NCBI RefSeq assembly: GCF_030433855.1
Contig: NZ_JARUXC010000003.1
Span: 62,001-126,000 of the forward strand
Source: Agreia sp. PsM10
Lineage (GTDB): Bacteria > Actinomycetota > Actinomycetes > Actinomycetales > Microbacteriaceae
Direction of reading: 5' to 3'
DNA: 64,000 nucleotides
The position numbers and the translations under genes are program-made. Shown in pieces: positions 42,026 to 52,459 of this stretch. Position 1 is the first letter of the stretch, and each line of letters opens with the position of its first letter. Below the pieces are notes generated by a model. That model saw only the letters and a program-made list of their open reading frames with translations. It did no database searches and had not been told where the DNA came from.

Positions 42026-42600
42026 CCAACCTGGCCACCGTCCCCATCGAGCGGCTCGGTGCACCGGCGCCCGCGGGGGAGCCGCGTCGCCGGTGGCTCT
42101 CACCCGCACCCGATCGCGTGGCACGGCCGCGTCAACGCCCTCGTATCGTCTACGCGGCCGTCGCGATCGGCGGCATCGCCGTCATCGCGCTCGCCCAGCT
42201 GCTGCTGAGCATCGGCCTGTCGGACGGCGCGTACCAGATCTCCTCCCTGCAGTCCCAGCAGAAGGACCTGGCCAGAACGAAGCAGGCCCTCACCGAGCAG
42301 CTCACCGCCTTCTCGTCGCCGCAGAACCTCGTGCAGAATGCCCAGGCGCTCGGCATGGTCTCCAACGGCAACACGGTCTACCTTCGACTCTCCGACGGCG
42401 CCGTTCTGGGATCTCCCACACCGGCGTCCGCTGCGAATGCACCGATCTCCGCCGACCAGGCTCTTGTCCCCAACTCGCTTCTGCAGCCCGAGCAGGTCGT
42501 CGCCGCGCCGGTTCCCGACGCGTCGAGCGCGCCTCAGGCCGCCGCACCCGACCCGACAGTACCGTGGCAGGGTGCGCTCCCCTCTCCTCAGACGCACTGA
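42022..42600 (+). CDS. ftsL: FtsL-like division protein
   Basis: 192 residues, start overlaps rsmH. A cytoplasmic N-terminus, one membrane segment ([20 protein letters not shown]), then a short coiled coil ([20 protein letters not shown]) and [14 protein letters not shown], as in FtsL/DivIC proteins. A Pro/Ala-rich tail of about 70 residues follows. Position between rsmH and ftsI is the standard position for ftsL in actinobacteria. It bridges FtsQ and the FtsW-FtsI synthase. Sequence conservation is weak, so the assignment rests on topology and position. Confidence 0.85.
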   Translation: MTNLATVPIERLGAPAPAGEPRRRWLSPAPDRVARPRQRPRIVYAAVAIGGIAVIALAQLLLSIGLSDGAYQISSLQSQQKDLARTKQALTEQLTAFSSPQNLVQNAQALGMVSNGNTVYLRLSDGAVLGSPTPASAANAPISADQALVPNSLLQPEQVVAAPVPDASSAPQAAAPDPTVPWQGALPSPQTH

Positions 42601-42641
42601 CCGACAGGTGACCCGCTCACCAGCCGAATGAAAGGCCGCAT

Positions 42642-44429
42642 GTGACCTCGACGACCACCAGAACAACCCGAGGGCGCGTCGCCATCGCGGTGCTCCTCAT
42701 CGTGGCCGTGGTCTCCGTGTTCGTGGTCCGGCTCGTCGACATCCAGGTCGTGCAGGCCGAGGGACTGAACGCCGCCTCGCTCGCCAGCCGCTCCGACAGC
42801 ACGGTCACGCTGGGCACGCGCGGCGACATCGTCGATGCCAACGGCGTCGTCCTGGCCACCAGCATCCTCCGCTACGCCATCGAGGCCGACCCGTCCGCGG
42901 TCGACGAGTTCGAACGGCCCGCGGCCGACGGCTCCGGAGAGGTCACCGTCACGGCCGATGAGGCGATCGGCGAGCTGGCCACGGCGATGGGGCTCGATCC
43001 TGCCGCGATCACCGCCATTCTCACCGCCGATCCCTCGTCGCGCTACGCGCTCATCTCGAAGTCCGTCGACGTGGCGACATACAACGCCATCCGGGCCCTC
43101 GACATCCCGTGGCTGTATTACAAGGCCGATCAGTCGCGCTCATACCCCGACGGCAGTGTCGCCGGCAACCTCGTGGGCTTCGTGGCCGCAGACGGCACCG
43201 CCCTCGCCGGCACCGAGCTGACGCAGGACTCATGCCTCGCGGGATCCGACGGGAGTGAAATCACGGAGACCGGAGAGGACGGGGTGGCGATCCCCGGATC
43301 GACGGTCACCGTCAAGGATGCCGTCGATGGCGGAGACGTCCAGCTCACGATCAACAGCGACCTCCAGTACTTCGCCCAGGAGGCGCTTGCCCAGCGGGTG
43401 ACCGAGGTCGGCGCCGAGTCGGGCACCGTCGTCGTCACCGAGGCGAAGACCGGCAAGATCCTGACGGCCGCGGAATACCCCACGGTCGACCCCAACAACA
43501 TCGACGCGACCGACCCCGCGTACCGCGGGGCCAAGGTGTTCAGCGACCCGTTCGAGCCCGGGTCGACCTTCAAGTCGATCACCGCCGCATCCCTCATCGA
43601 TGCGGGAGCCGCGACGCCCGACAGCCAGGTGCTCGCGCCCTACGAGTACACCTCGGGCGACGCCGTCATCCACGATTCGTTCTACCACGCCCCCACGCGC
43701 TGGACCCTCACCGGTGTCATCGAGCAGTCCTCCAACACCGGCATCTCGATGCTGAGCAACAACATGTCGGTCGATCAGCGCTGGGACTACATGAACAAGT
43801 TCCACCTGGGGCAGAAGACAGAGGTGGGTTTCGTCGGAGAGGACAGCGGCGACATCCTGCCCGGCGATGTGAGCGGACCGACCCAGCTCGACGACCAGAC
43901 CATCTACAACACCACCTTCGGCCAGGGCCTCACGGTGACGGCGGTGCAGATGGCCAGTGCATACCAGGCGATCGCGAACAACGGCGTGCGGATGCCCGTG
44001 CAGCTCTTCGAGGGATGCCGGCACGCTGACGGAACGGTCACCGACGCTCCGCCGGCATCGACCGGGGAGCAGGTCATCTCTCCCCAGGCGGCCCAGGACA
44101 CGGTGCACATGATGGAGTCCGTCGCGACGACGGGATACGCCGCCGACGCGATCAAGATCCCCGGGTACCGTGTCTCCGCCAAGACAGGAACGGCCGAGAT
44201 GAGCGACGGTTCCGGAGCCTACGGAGGCGCGTATCTGACCTCCATGGCGGGCATGGCGCCGTCGGACGACCCGCAGTACGTCGTTTCGGTGACCATCAGG
44301 AAGCCCGTTACCATTACATCTGGACTGGCGGCAGCGCCGGTCTTCCAGAAGGTACTGTCACAGGTGCTGAAGACCTATCGGGTGCAGCCGTCCACGGTTC
44401 CCGCGCCCGAGCTGCCCACCACTTACTGA
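42642..44429 (+). CDS. ftsI: Septal penicillin-binding protein (FtsI/PBP3-like transpeptidase)
   Basis: 595 residues. One N-terminal membrane segment (VAIAVLLIVAVVSVFVVRLV), a dimerisation domain (RGDIVDANGVVLATSILRYA) and the transpeptidase domain with STFK (Ser308), SSN (364-365) and KTG (514). It cross-links peptidoglycan at the septum and partners with FtsW. The start at GTG 42642 lies 41 bases after the ftsL-like stop. No C-terminal PASTA repeats, unlike some actinobacterial class B PBPs. Confidence 0.95.
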   Translation: MTSTTTRTTRGRVAIAVLLIVAVVSVFVVRLVDIQVVQAEGLNAASLASRSDSTVTLGTRGDIVDANGVVLATSILRYAIEADPSAVDEFERPAADGSGEVTVTADEAIGELATAMGLDPAAITAILTADPSSRYALISKSVDVATYNAIRALDIPWLYYKADQSRSYPDGSVAGNLVGFVAADGTALAGTELTQDSCLAGSDGSEITETGEDGVAIPGSTVTVKDAVDGGDVQLTINSDLQYFAQEALAQRVTEVGAESGTVVVTEAKTGKILTAAEYPTVDPNNIDATDPAYRGAKVFSDPFEPGSTFKSITAASLIDAGAATPDSQVLAPYEYTSGDAVIHDSFYHAPTRWTLTGVIEQSSNTGISMLSNNMSVDQRWDYMNKFHLGQKTEVGFVGEDSGDILPGDVSGPTQLDDQTIYNTTFGQGLTVTAVQMASAYQAIANNGVRMPVQLFEGCRHADGTVTDAPPASTGEQVISPQAAQDTVHMMESVATTGYAADAIKIPGYRVSAKTGTAEMSDGSGAYGGAYLTSMAGMAPSDDPQYVVSVTIRKPVTITSGLAAAPVFQKVLSQVLKTYRVQPSTVPAPELPTTY

Positions 44430-44444
44430 ATGAAGGAGTCATCT

Positions 44445-45989
44445 GTGCCGGATCGGGTTTCGCAGGGATTGCGCCCGGAACACCCGATCGCACGATCGCT
44501 CTCCCAGCTCGTCGTCGACTTCGGTCTCGAACAGCGGGGGGAGTTCTCGCCCGACTCCGTCTCCGGCATCAGCCTGACGTCGACCGACATCGTGCCCGGA
44601 GATCTCTACGTGGGCCTTCCCGGGCGGAACGTGCACGGCGCCTCGTTCGCGAGCGCCGCAGCCGAGGGGGGAGCCGTCGCCGTGCTCACCGACCCCGAGG
44701 GTGCCGTGCTCGCCGAAGGCAGCGGTCTGCCCGTGATCGTCACACCGCAGCCGCGGGAGGCTCTCGGAGCGGTCTCCGCGTGGATCTATCGCACGCTCGA
44801 CGATCCGCCCACCCTGTTCGGCGTCACGGGCACGAACGGCAAGACGAGTGTCACCTACATCCTCGACGCGATCCTGTCCCAGCTCGGCATCGTCGCCGGA
44901 TTCAGCACCACGGCCGAGCGGGGCATCGGCGACCTCCGCATCACCAGCACGCTGACCACGCCAGAGGCCACCGAGGTCCATGCCCTGCTCGCCCGCATGC
45001 GCGAGGCGGAGGTGCGCTCCGTGATCATCGAGGTCTCCGCCCAGGCGCTGACCCGTCACCGCATCGACGGCATCGTGTTCGACGTGGTGGGATTCACGAA
45101 CCTCACCCACGACCACCTCGACGACTACGGCAGCATGCACGACTACTTCGAGGCCAAGCGCGAGCTGTTCGAGCCCGATCGTGCCCGCAGGGGAGTCGTG
45201 CTGGTCGACGGCGAGTGGGGTGCGCGTCTCGCCGAGGAGTCGAGGATTCCCGTCGCCACCATTTCGACGAGGCCCGGAATCGAGGCCGACTGGCAGGTCG
45301 AGATCCTCGAGGAGACCGTGGATTACACGCGGTTCACCATCGAGGGCCCCGACCACCGGTCCATCACGACGAGCATCCCCATCCTGGGCCGGTTCATGGC
45401 CGAGAACGCCGCCCTGGCGATCGTGATGCTCGTCGAGTCGGGCTACGACCTCGAGGCGATCGCCCACGTGCTCGAGCGAGACGGGGGGATCGATGCCTTC
45501 GTGCCCGGTCGCGCCGAACGGGTGTCGGCCGACACCGGCCCCCGCGTGTACATCGACTACGGCCACAGCCCGGATGCGTTCCAGAGCGCGCTCGAGGCGC
45601 TCCGGCGGGTCACGGATGGCCGGGTGATCATGGTGTTCGGCGCCGACGGCGACAGAGACACGACGAAGCGGGTGGACATGGCCTCGATCGCCGCGCGCCT
45701 CGCGGACGTGGTGGTCATCACCGACTACAACCCACGAACCGAAGATCCGGCCTCGATCAGGGCCGTGCTTCTCGAGGCCGCGCGCGCGGCTCGTGACGAC
45801 GTCGAACTCTACGAGGTTCCCGATCCTCGACTCGCGTTCCGCAAGGCCCTCTCGGTGGCGGGGGAGCACGATGTGATCCTCCACGCCGGGCCGGGCCACG
45901 AGGACTACCAGGAAGTCGCGGGCGAGAAGATCCCCTACTCCGCGCGCGACGAGGCACGGCTCGCCCTGCAGGAATACGGATGGCTCTGA
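44445..45989 (+). CDS. murE: UDP-MurNAc-tripeptide synthetase MurE
   Basis: 514 residues from GTG 44445, chosen because AAGGAG (44433-44438) sits six bases upstream; an ATG at 44430 is inside this ribosome region. Mur ligase: [19 protein letters not shown] (P-loop), HALLARMREAEVRSVIIEVS, TNLTHDHLDDYGSMHDYFEA (carbamylated Lys region) and TDYNPRTEDP. The last corresponds to the DNPR motif of DAP-adding enzymes, with Tyr for the first Asn-side residue. The third amino acid added (DAP, Lys or another diamine) is therefore uncertain. Confidence 0.94.
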   Translation: MPDRVSQGLRPEHPIARSLSQLVVDFGLEQRGEFSPDSVSGISLTSTDIVPGDLYVGLPGRNVHGASFASAAAEGGAVAVLTDPEGAVLAEGSGLPVIVTPQPREALGAVSAWIYRTLDDPPTLFGVTGTNGKTSVTYILDAILSQLGIVAGFSTTAERGIGDLRITSTLTTPEATEVHALLARMREAEVRSVIIEVSAQALTRHRIDGIVFDVVGFTNLTHDHLDDYGSMHDYFEAKRELFEPDRARRGVVLVDGEWGARLAEESRIPVATISTRPGIEADWQVEILEETVDYTRFTIEGPDHRSITTSIPILGRFMAENAALAIVMLVESGYDLEAIAHVLERDGGIDAFVPGRAERVSADTGPRVYIDYGHSPDAFQSALEALRRVTDGRVIMVFGADGDRDTTKRVDMASIAARLADVVVITDYNPRTEDPASIRAVLLEAARAARDDVELYEVPDPRLAFRKALSVAGEHDVILHAGPGHEDYQEVAGEKIPYSARDEARLALQEYGWL

Positions 45990-45992
45990 CCC

Positions 45993-47417
45993 ATGCTCCA
46001 ACTCACACTTGACGACATCGCCGACATCATCGGCGGCAGACTCGTCCTTCCCGACGCGGTCGTGGCGGCCGGAACGTCGCCGCAGACCGTCGTCGCCGGC
46101 GCGGTCGACACCGACTCGCGCGAGATCCGTGACGGCGGCATCTTCGTCGCGAAACCCGGCGAGTTCAGCGACGGGTTCCTCTTCATCGACAAGGCGGTGG
46201 CCGCTGGCGCCTCGCTCGTGATCGCCGAACGACAGTCAGACGCGTCCGTCGCCCAGATCATCGTCGACGACGCCGTGCTCGCCCTGGGCGCCCTCGCGAC
46301 CGAGGTCGTGCGGCGCGTGCGCGAGCACGGGCTGCTGCGCATCGTCGGCATCACGGGTTCGAACGGCAAGACGACCACGAAGAATCTCCTCCGCTCGATC
46401 CTCGAGACCGAGGGCGAGACGGTGGCGCCGCGCGACTCGTTCAACAACGAGGTGGGCGCTCCGCTCACGATGCTGAAGCTGACTCCGTCGAGCCGGTACC
46501 TCGTCGCCGAGATGGGCGCATCCGGCCCGGGCGAGATCACGCGCCTCATCCGCATGGCCAAGCCCGATGTCGGCGTCGTCCTGACCGTCGGACTGGCGCA
46601 CGCCGGCGAATTCGGCGGCATCGCCACCACGCTGGCCACGAAGACAGAGATGGTGTCCGACCTCGAGTCCTCCGACGTCGCCGTGCTGAACATCGACGAC
46701 CCCCGGGTCGCGGGCATGGCCGACAAGACCGCCGCCCGTGTCGTGTGGTTCGGCCTCGACGAGCGCGCGGCCGTGCGTGCCCACGACGTCGTCGCCCACG
46801 CATCCGGCACCGACTTCGTGCTGACGCTGGCATCCGGCGACAGCCGTCCGGTTCGATTCCGCGTGCTCGGCGAGCACCACGTGATGAACGCGCTGGCTGC
46901 GGCCGCTGCGGCGGAGAGCCTCGGCGTCGGCATCGATCGCATCGTCGACGCCCTCCAGACCGTGACGCGAGCCGAACGCTGGCGCATGGAGGTCCTCGGG
47001 GGCCGTGACGACGTCACGATCATCAACGACGCCTACAACGCGAGCCCCGACTCCATGGTGGCCGGCCTCAAGACGCTGGCCCAGATCGCCTCGCCGTCGT
47101 CGCGCAAGGTCGCGGTGCTCGGCGAGATGAGCGAGCTCGGCGAGTTCTCGCTCGAGGAGCACGACCGCATCGGACGCATGATCGTGCGGCTCGGCATCGA
47201 GAAGCTGGTCGTCGTGGGGGAGGGAGCCCGGGCTCTGCATCTCGCCGCGACCCACGAGGGGTCGTGGGACGGCGAGTCCGTGTTCGTCGAGACCGCCGAC
47301 GAGGCCTATGACGTGCTCGCACCCGATCTGCGCTCGGGCGACATCGTCTTCGTGAAGTCGTCGAACTCCGCGGGACTCCGGTTCCTCGGCGATCGTCTGG
47401 GGGAGCTCTTCGCATGA
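45993..47417 (+). CDS. murF: UDP-MurNAc-tripeptide--D-Ala-D-Ala ligase MurF
   Basis: 474 residues. Mur ligase with P-loop [42 protein letters not shown] and [12 protein letters not shown]. It adds D-Ala-D-Ala to the tripeptide in the cytoplasm. It starts three bases after the murE stop and overlaps mraY by four bases (ATGA). No ddl gene is present in the cluster. Confidence 0.95.
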   Translation: MLQLTLDDIADIIGGRLVLPDAVVAAGTSPQTVVAGAVDTDSREIRDGGIFVAKPGEFSDGFLFIDKAVAAGASLVIAERQSDASVAQIIVDDAVLALGALATEVVRRVREHGLLRIVGITGSNGKTTTKNLLRSILETEGETVAPRDSFNNEVGAPLTMLKLTPSSRYLVAEMGASGPGEITRLIRMAKPDVGVVLTVGLAHAGEFGGIATTLATKTEMVSDLESSDVAVLNIDDPRVAGMADKTAARVVWFGLDERAAVRAHDVVAHASGTDFVLTLASGDSRPVRFRVLGEHHVMNALAAAAAAESLGVGIDRIVDALQTVTRAERWRMEVLGGRDDVTIINDAYNASPDSMVAGLKTLAQIASPSSRKVAVLGEMSELGEFSLEEHDRIGRMIVRLGIEKLVVVGEGARALHLAATHEGSWDGESVFVETADEAYDVLAPDLRSGDIVFVKSSNSAGLRFLGDRLGELFA

Positions 47418-48511
47418 TCACCCTTCTCGCTGCAGGCTCCCTGTCGATGGTCTTCACGCTCTTCATGACGCCCGTCTTCATCCGACTCTTCAAGCGCCTG
47501 GCCTGGGGCCAGTTCATCAACATGGACGGCCCGGAGTCGCACCATGTGAAGCGCGGAACGCCCACGATGGGCGGAATCGTCATCGTTCTCGCCACGCTGT
47601 TCGGATACTTCGTGGCGCTGCTGTTCACACACCGGGGCATCTCCATCTCGGCGCTGCTGGTTCTGTTCCTCATGGTCGGACTCGGCATCGTCGGGTTCAT
47701 CGACGACTTCATCAAGACCCATCGCAAACGAAGCCTGGGCCTCGGCCCCATCGCCAAGCTCGTCGGCCAGATCGTCGTCGGAGTCGTCTTCGCCCTGCTT
47801 GCGCTGAACTTCCGCGACGGCAACGGGCTGACGCCGGCCTCCACGGCGATCTCGATCGTGCGTGACACCCACATCAACTTCACGATGCTGGTCGTACCCG
47901 CCATCGTGGTGATCGCGTTCGTCGTCTGGGTCTGCGTGATCGTCATGGGCACGTCGAACGGAGTCAACCTCACCGACGGCCTCGACGGCCTGGCCCCGGG
48001 CTCCAGCATCCTCGCGATCGGCGCCTTCGTCTTCATCGGCTTCTGGCAGGACAGCCAGAACTGCTTCAATCCTCAGCTCGACCCCGACGTGCTCGGCAAG
48101 TGCTACGAGGTGCGCGACCCGATGGACCTGGCGATCGTCGCCGCCGCCATCGTCGGCGCCCTGATCGGCTTCCTGTGGTGGAACACCAACCCGGCGAAGA
48201 TCTTCCTCGGCGACACCGGGTCGCTCGCGCTCGGCGGAGCCCTCGCGGCCCTCGCCATCCTGAGCCGCACCGAGCTGCTGTTGATCGTCATCGGCGGAAT
48301 CTTCGTGATCGTCGCCGGGCAGGTCGTCATCCAGCTCACCTACTTCAAGCTCACCCGGGGCAAGCGCATCTGGCTCGCGAGCCCGCTGCACCACCACTTC
48401 GAGGTCAAGGGATGGGCCGAGGTCACGATCGTCGTGAGATTCTGGATCATCGCCGGTCTCCTCGTGGCCGCGGGCGTGGGGTCGTTCTACCTCGAATGGA
48501 TCTCCCGATGA
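47414..48511 (+). CDS. mraY: Phospho-MurNAc-pentapeptide translocase MraY
   Basis: 365 residues, about ten membrane helices. Family motifs: [55 protein letters not shown] and the catalytic region near [23 protein letters not shown] near the end is the His-rich motif. It transfers phospho-MurNAc-pentapeptide to undecaprenyl phosphate to make lipid I. It overlaps murD by four bases. Confidence 0.96.
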   Translation: MITLLAAGSLSMVFTLFMTPVFIRLFKRLAWGQFINMDGPESHHVKRGTPTMGGIVIVLATLFGYFVALLFTHRGISISALLVLFLMVGLGIVGFIDDFIKTHRKRSLGLGPIAKLVGQIVVGVVFALLALNFRDGNGLTPASTAISIVRDTHINFTMLVVPAIVVIAFVVWVCVIVMGTSNGVNLTDGLDGLAPGSSILAIGAFVFIGFWQDSQNCFNPQLDPDVLGKCYEVRDPMDLAIVAAAIVGALIGFLWWNTNPAKIFLGDTGSLALGGALAALAILSRTELLLIVIGGIFVIVAGQVVIQLTYFKLTRGKRIWLASPLHHHFEVKGWAEVTIVVRFWIIAGLLVAAGVGSFYLEWISR

Positions 48512-50157
48512 TCGAGCCCGCCGACGGCAGGGCGCTCGGCCTCACCAGCTGGAACGACGATTGGTCTGGCCTCCGCGTGGGCGTTCTCGGGCTCGGGATC
48601 ACCGGTTTCTCCGTCGCCGACACGCTGGCGGAGCTCGGCTCGCGCGTGCTCGTCGTCGCGGAGAAGGTCGACGACCGCTATCGGCTCATGCTCGACGTCA
48701 TCGGCGCCGAGCTGGTGCAGGCGACCCCCCTGGCCTCGGTTCCGCCCGAGCTCGAGACCCTCGATCCCGAACTCCTGGTCGTGTCTCCGGGATTCCACCC
48801 GGACCATCCGGTCATCACCTGGGCGATCGAGAGGGGCATCCCCGTCTGGGGCGACGTGGAACTCGCCTGGCGTCTGCGCGACAAGGTCGGCACATCCGGT
48901 GCGGGCAGTGCGCCCGCCGAGTGGATCGCCGTCACCGGAACCAACGGAAAGACGACGACGGTCCAGCTGACGGCCGCCATGCTGGCGGCCGGAGGGCTGA
49001 GGGCGGCGCCCTGCGGCAACATCGGTGTTCCGGTGCTCGACGCGGTCCGCGATCCCCAGGGATTCGATGTCTTCGTGGTCGAGCTGTCGAGCTACCAGCT
49101 GCACTCCACGTCGAGCATGTCGCCGTGGGCGGCGGTCTGCCTCAATGTCGCGGAGGACCATCTCGACTGGCACGGTTCGATGGACGCGTATGTCGCGGCG
49201 AAGGCCCGCGTCTACACCAACACCCGCGCCGCCTGCGTCTACAACCGGGCCGACGCGCTCACGCTGAGGATGGTCGAAGACGCGGAGGTCGTCGAGGGCG
49301 CTCGGGCCATAGGATTCGACCTCGGCGTGCCCGGGCCCAGCGACCTCGGCATCGTCGACGGCATCCTGGTCGACCGTGCCTTCCACGACGACAGGCACAG
49401 CTCCGCACTCGAGATCACGACGGTGTCCCGCCTCGCCGAGCTCGGTCTCGGCGCCCCCCACACCGTCGCCGACGTGCTCGCGGCCACGGCGCTCGCTCGC
49501 AGCGTCGGAGTTTCTATCCCGGCCATCAGGACGGCGCTCGAGACGTTCCGCCTCGACCGCCACCGCATCGAGGTGATCGGGATGCGCGACGAGATCACCT
49601 GGGTCGACGACTCGAAGGCGACGAACCCGCACGCCGCGGCCGCCTCGCTCTCCGCCTACCCGTCGGTGGTCTGGATCGCCGGGGGGCTGCTCAAGGGCGT
49701 CGACATCGAGCCGCTGGTGCGCGCGCGAGCTGCGACGCTGCGCGGAGTCGTCCTCCTCGGCGAGGACCGCACCGCGCTGCGGGAGGCATTCGAGCGACAC
49801 GCCCCCCACCTTCCGGTGCGAGAGGTGACCGGCACGGAGACTAGAAGTGTCATGTCGGTCGCTGTCGAACTGGCTGCCGCCCTCGCGGTGCCCGGTGACG
49901 TGGTGCTCCTGGCACCGGCGGCCGCGTCGATGGATCAGTTCACCGACTACTCCGACCGTGGCGACCGCTTTGCACGCGCCGTGCGACATTATCTGGGAGG
50001 CGATCCGGCTGACGACGACACGACCGACAGTGCGGCCCCGAACAGTGCGGCCCCAGGCGGTGCGGCCCCAAGCGCTGACATCGCAGACGCTGCCGCCGCA
50101 GACGGTGACCACTCCGAGGCCGGGCGCGAGCACGGCCACTCCGCCCTCGACGACTGA
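48508..50157 (+). CDS. murD: UDP-MurNAc-L-alanine--D-glutamate ligase MurD with acidic tail
   Basis: 549 residues, starts [17 protein letters not shown]. Mur ligase: [21 protein letters not shown]-loop [31 protein letters not shown] and [16 protein letters not shown]. The last 50 residues are an unusual Ala/Asp-rich tail containing three repeats [15 protein letters not shown] and then acidic residues. This tail is coded by three 15-bp tandem repeats and overlaps the ftsW 5' end in another frame. It adds D-Glu to UDP-MurNAc-L-Ala. Confidence 0.92.
   Translation: MIEPADGRALGLTSWNDDWSGLRVGVLGLGITGFSVADTLAELGSRVLVVAEKVDDRYRLMLDVIGAELVQATPLASVPPELETLDPELLVVSPGFHPDHPVITWAIERGIPVWGDVELAWRLRDKVGTSGAGSAPAEWIAVTGTNGKTTTVQLTAAMLAAGGLRAAPCGNIGVPVLDAVRDPQGFDVFVVELSSYQLHSTSSMSPWAAVCLNVAEDHLDWHGSMDAYVAAKARVYTNTRAACVYNRADALTLRMVEDAEVVEGARAIGFDLGVPGPSDLGIVDGILVDRAFHDDRHSSALEITTVSRLAELGLGAPHTVADVLAATALARSVGVSIPAIRTALETFRLDRHRIEVIGMRDEITWVDDSKATNPHAAAASLSAYPSVVWIAGGLLKGVDIEPLVRARAATLRGVVLLGEDRTALREAFERHAPHLPVREVTGTETRSVMSVAVELAAALAVPGDVVLLAPAAASMDQFTDYSDRGDRFARAVRHYLGGDPADDDTTDSAAPNSAAPGGAAPSADIADAAAADGDHSEAGREHGHSALDD
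50026..50070 (+). repeat. Three 15-bp tandem repeats in the murD/ftsW overlap
   Basis: Units starting at 50026, 50041 and 50056 share AGTGCGGCCCC (GGTGCGGCCCC in the third). In the murD frame they encode (D/N/G)(S/G)AAP; in the ftsW frame (T/A)VRP(R/Q), with a GTG codon in each unit at 50030, 50045 and 50060. Confidence 0.85.
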
Positions 50158-51337
50158 CCGCAGCCGCACAGGCAGAAGCGCCCGCATCACCCTGGGGCGT
50201 GCGTTCCAGCCCGAATCGCGAAGCTACTTCCTCCTTCTCGGCACGACGCTCTTCCTCCTGCTCTTCGGCCTCGTGATGGTGCTCTCGTCGAGCTCGATCT
50301 CGTCGTACGCCGGTTCGCAGGGATCCTTCGGAGTGTTCTGGCGCCAGGCCATCTTCGCCATCGTCGGCGTGCCCCTGATGCTGGTCATCTCGCAGCTGCC
50401 CGTGCGCATCTGGCGTCGCTGGGCCTGGCTTCCCCTGGTCACCGGAATCGCCCTCCAGCTCCTGGTGCTCACGACGCCCCTCGGCATCGAGGTGGGCGGC
50501 AACCGCAACTGGATCGGCATCGGCGGCTTCAACGCGCAGCCGTCCGAGCTCATCAAGGTGGGGCTCGTCGCCTGGCTCGGCGTGATCCTCGCCAAGAAGG
50601 AGCCGTACCTCGGTCGCTGGGGCCACGTGCTGATCCCGGCGCTCCCGGTCGCAGGCCTTGGAATCTTCGTCGTGATGCTGGGCGGCGACCTGGGAACCGT
50701 GATGATCATGACCGCCCTCGTCTTCGGGGCCCTGTTCTTCGCCGGCATCAGGCTGCGCATGCTGGTGATCCCCGTCATCGTCGGGCTTGTGCTGACGGTG
50801 ATCATCGCGCTGTCGAGCTCGTCTCGACTCTCGCGCATCGAGAACTTCCTCGGCATCGGATCCGGTGACCAGTCCGGCCTCTCGTATCAGAACCAGCACG
50901 CCGACTGGGCCATGGCGGCCGGCGGGGTGTTCGGAGTGGGCCTCGGCAACAGCAAGGCCAAGTGGCTCTGGCTGCCCGCCGCCGACAACGACTTCATCTT
51001 CGCGATCATCGGCGAGGAGCTCGGCCTCGTGGGCGCGATCGTCGTGCTGGCGCTCTTCGTGGTGCTCGCGGTCTCGTTCCTCAGGATCGTGAGGTCCTCC
51101 ACCGATCTCTTCTCGCGGGTCGTGACGGGGTCGGCCATGGTCTGGATCATCGGCCAGGCCTTCGTCAACATTGCCGTCGTGCTGCAGGTCATCCCGGTTC
51201 TCGGCGTGCCCCTGCCGCTCATCTCCTCGGGAGGCTCGGCGCTCGTGACCACCCTCGTGGGCATCGGGCTCGTGCTCTCCATCGCGCGGCAGCGCGACCT
51301 GACGGCCGAGGTGCCCGCCGGGAAGGCGACCCGATGA
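50105..51337 (+). CDS. ftsW: Peptidoglycan glycosyltransferase FtsW
   Basis: 410 residues if it starts at GTG 50105; in-frame GTG codons at 50060, 50045 and 50030 would give up to 435 residues, and no ribosome site decides between them. The SEDS core is clear: ten hydrophobic helices, GNRNWIGIGGFNAQPSELIK, MLGGDLGTVMIM, FVNIAVVLQVIPVLGVPLPL and ISSGGSALVTTLVGIGLVLS. It polymerises lipid II at the septum with FtsI. Its 5' end lies inside murD. It overlaps murG by four bases. Confidence 0.9.
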   Translation: MTTPRPGASTATPPSTTDRSRTGRSARITLGRAFQPESRSYFLLLGTTLFLLLFGLVMVLSSSSISSYAGSQGSFGVFWRQAIFAIVGVPLMLVISQLPVRIWRRWAWLPLVTGIALQLLVLTTPLGIEVGGNRNWIGIGGFNAQPSELIKVGLVAWLGVILAKKEPYLGRWGHVLIPALPVAGLGIFVVMLGGDLGTVMIMTALVFGALFFAGIRLRMLVIPVIVGLVLTVIIALSSSSRLSRIENFLGIGSGDQSGLSYQNQHADWAMAAGGVFGVGLGNSKAKWLWLPAADNDFIFAIIGEELGLVGAIVVLALFVVLAVSFLRIVRSSTDLFSRVVTGSAMVWIIGQAFVNIAVVLQVIPVLGVPLPLISSGGSALVTTLVGIGLVLSIARQRDLTAEVPAGKATR

Positions 51338-52410
51338 CCACCTACCTGCTTGCGGGAGGGGGTACCGCGGGCCACGTGAACCCCCTGCTCGCCACCGCCG
51401 ACGAGGTGCGGCGTCGCGACCCGGAGGCGTCGATCATCGTCGTCGGCACGGCCGAGGGCCTCGAGGCCAGGCTGGTTCCGCTGCGCGGCTACGAGCTCGT
51501 GACCATTCCGCGGCTGCCCTTTCCTCGCAGGCCGAGCGGGGCCGCCCTCACCTTCGTCCCCCGTCTTCTCGGCGTCGTGGAGCAGCTGCGCTCGCTCATC
51601 GTGGAGCGGTCGGTCGACGTGGTCGTCGGGTTCGGCGGTTACGCGGCCGCGCCCGCCTATCTGGCGGCCCGACGCGCGCACGTTCCCGTCGTCATCCATG
51701 AGGCCAATGCCCGGCCCGGCCTGGCGAACAGGCTGGGCGCGCGATTCACCCCCTATGTCGGTGTGGTCTTCGCCGGCACACCCCTGCCTCACGCCACGCT
51801 CACCGGGCTGCCGCTCCGGCGTGAGATCTCCCGGCTCGACAGGGCCGCGACGTCCCCGAGCGCGCGTGACACCTTCGGACTCGAGCCCGACGCGCCCGTC
51901 CTCCTCGTCACCGGCGGGTCGCTCGGTGCGCAGAGGCTCAACCACACGATCCGGGATGCCTACGGCTCGATCCTCGACGCCGGGTGGCAGATCCTGCACA
52001 TCTGGGGCGACAAGCCCGACCTGGTCGATCCGGGTGTCGATGGGTACAGGGTCGTGCGGTACTCCGACCGCATGGACCTCGCCTTCGCCGCAGCCGACCT
52101 CGTCGTGGCGAGAGCCGGGGCGGCCACGGTGTCGGAGCTTGCCGTGCTCGGCCTTCCGAGTGTTCTCGTGCCCTATCCCGTGGGAAACGGCGAGCAGAAG
52201 GTCAACGCGCACGACCTCGTCGAGGCGCATGCGGCGATCCTGGTCGACGACGCGCGATTCAGTCCGCAGTTCGTCGACGGCGAACTGCTCGCCCTGCTCG
52301 CCGATCGGCCGCGGATCGCTGCGATGGCCGACGCGGCCCGCGGCGTCGGCATCGCCGACGGCGACGCGCGTCTCGTCGAGCTGATCCGTCGCGCGCTGGC
52401 GAGAGCGTAA
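51334..52410 (+). CDS. murG: UDP-GlcNAc:lipid I glycosyltransferase MurG
   Basis: 358 residues, starts TTYLLAGGGTAGHVNPLLAT with the GGGTAGHV loop. Later motifs are GFGGYAAAPAYLAARR, HEANARPGLANRLGARF, LLVTGGSLGAQRLNHTI and ARAGAATVSELAVLGLPSVL. It transfers GlcNAc to lipid I on the inner face of the membrane to give lipid II. Length is typical. 49 bases separate it from murC. Confidence 0.96.
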   Translation: MTTYLLAGGGTAGHVNPLLATADEVRRRDPEASIIVVGTAEGLEARLVPLRGYELVTIPRLPFPRRPSGAALTFVPRLLGVVEQLRSLIVERSVDVVVGFGGYAAAPAYLAARRAHVPVVIHEANARPGLANRLGARFTPYVGVVFAGTPLPHATLTGLPLRREISRLDRAATSPSARDTFGLEPDAPVLLVTGGSLGAQRLNHTIRDAYGSILDAGWQILHIWGDKPDLVDPGVDGYRVVRYSDRMDLAFAAADLVVARAGAATVSELAVLGLPSVLVPYPVGNGEQKVNAHDLVEAHAAILVDDARFSPQFVDGELLALLADRPRIAAMADAARGVGIADGDARLVELIRRALARA

Positions 52411-52459
52411 CCTTGTCATCTGAACCGGCCGCAGGCCGTGTCCGGTTCCGTTCGAAGAG

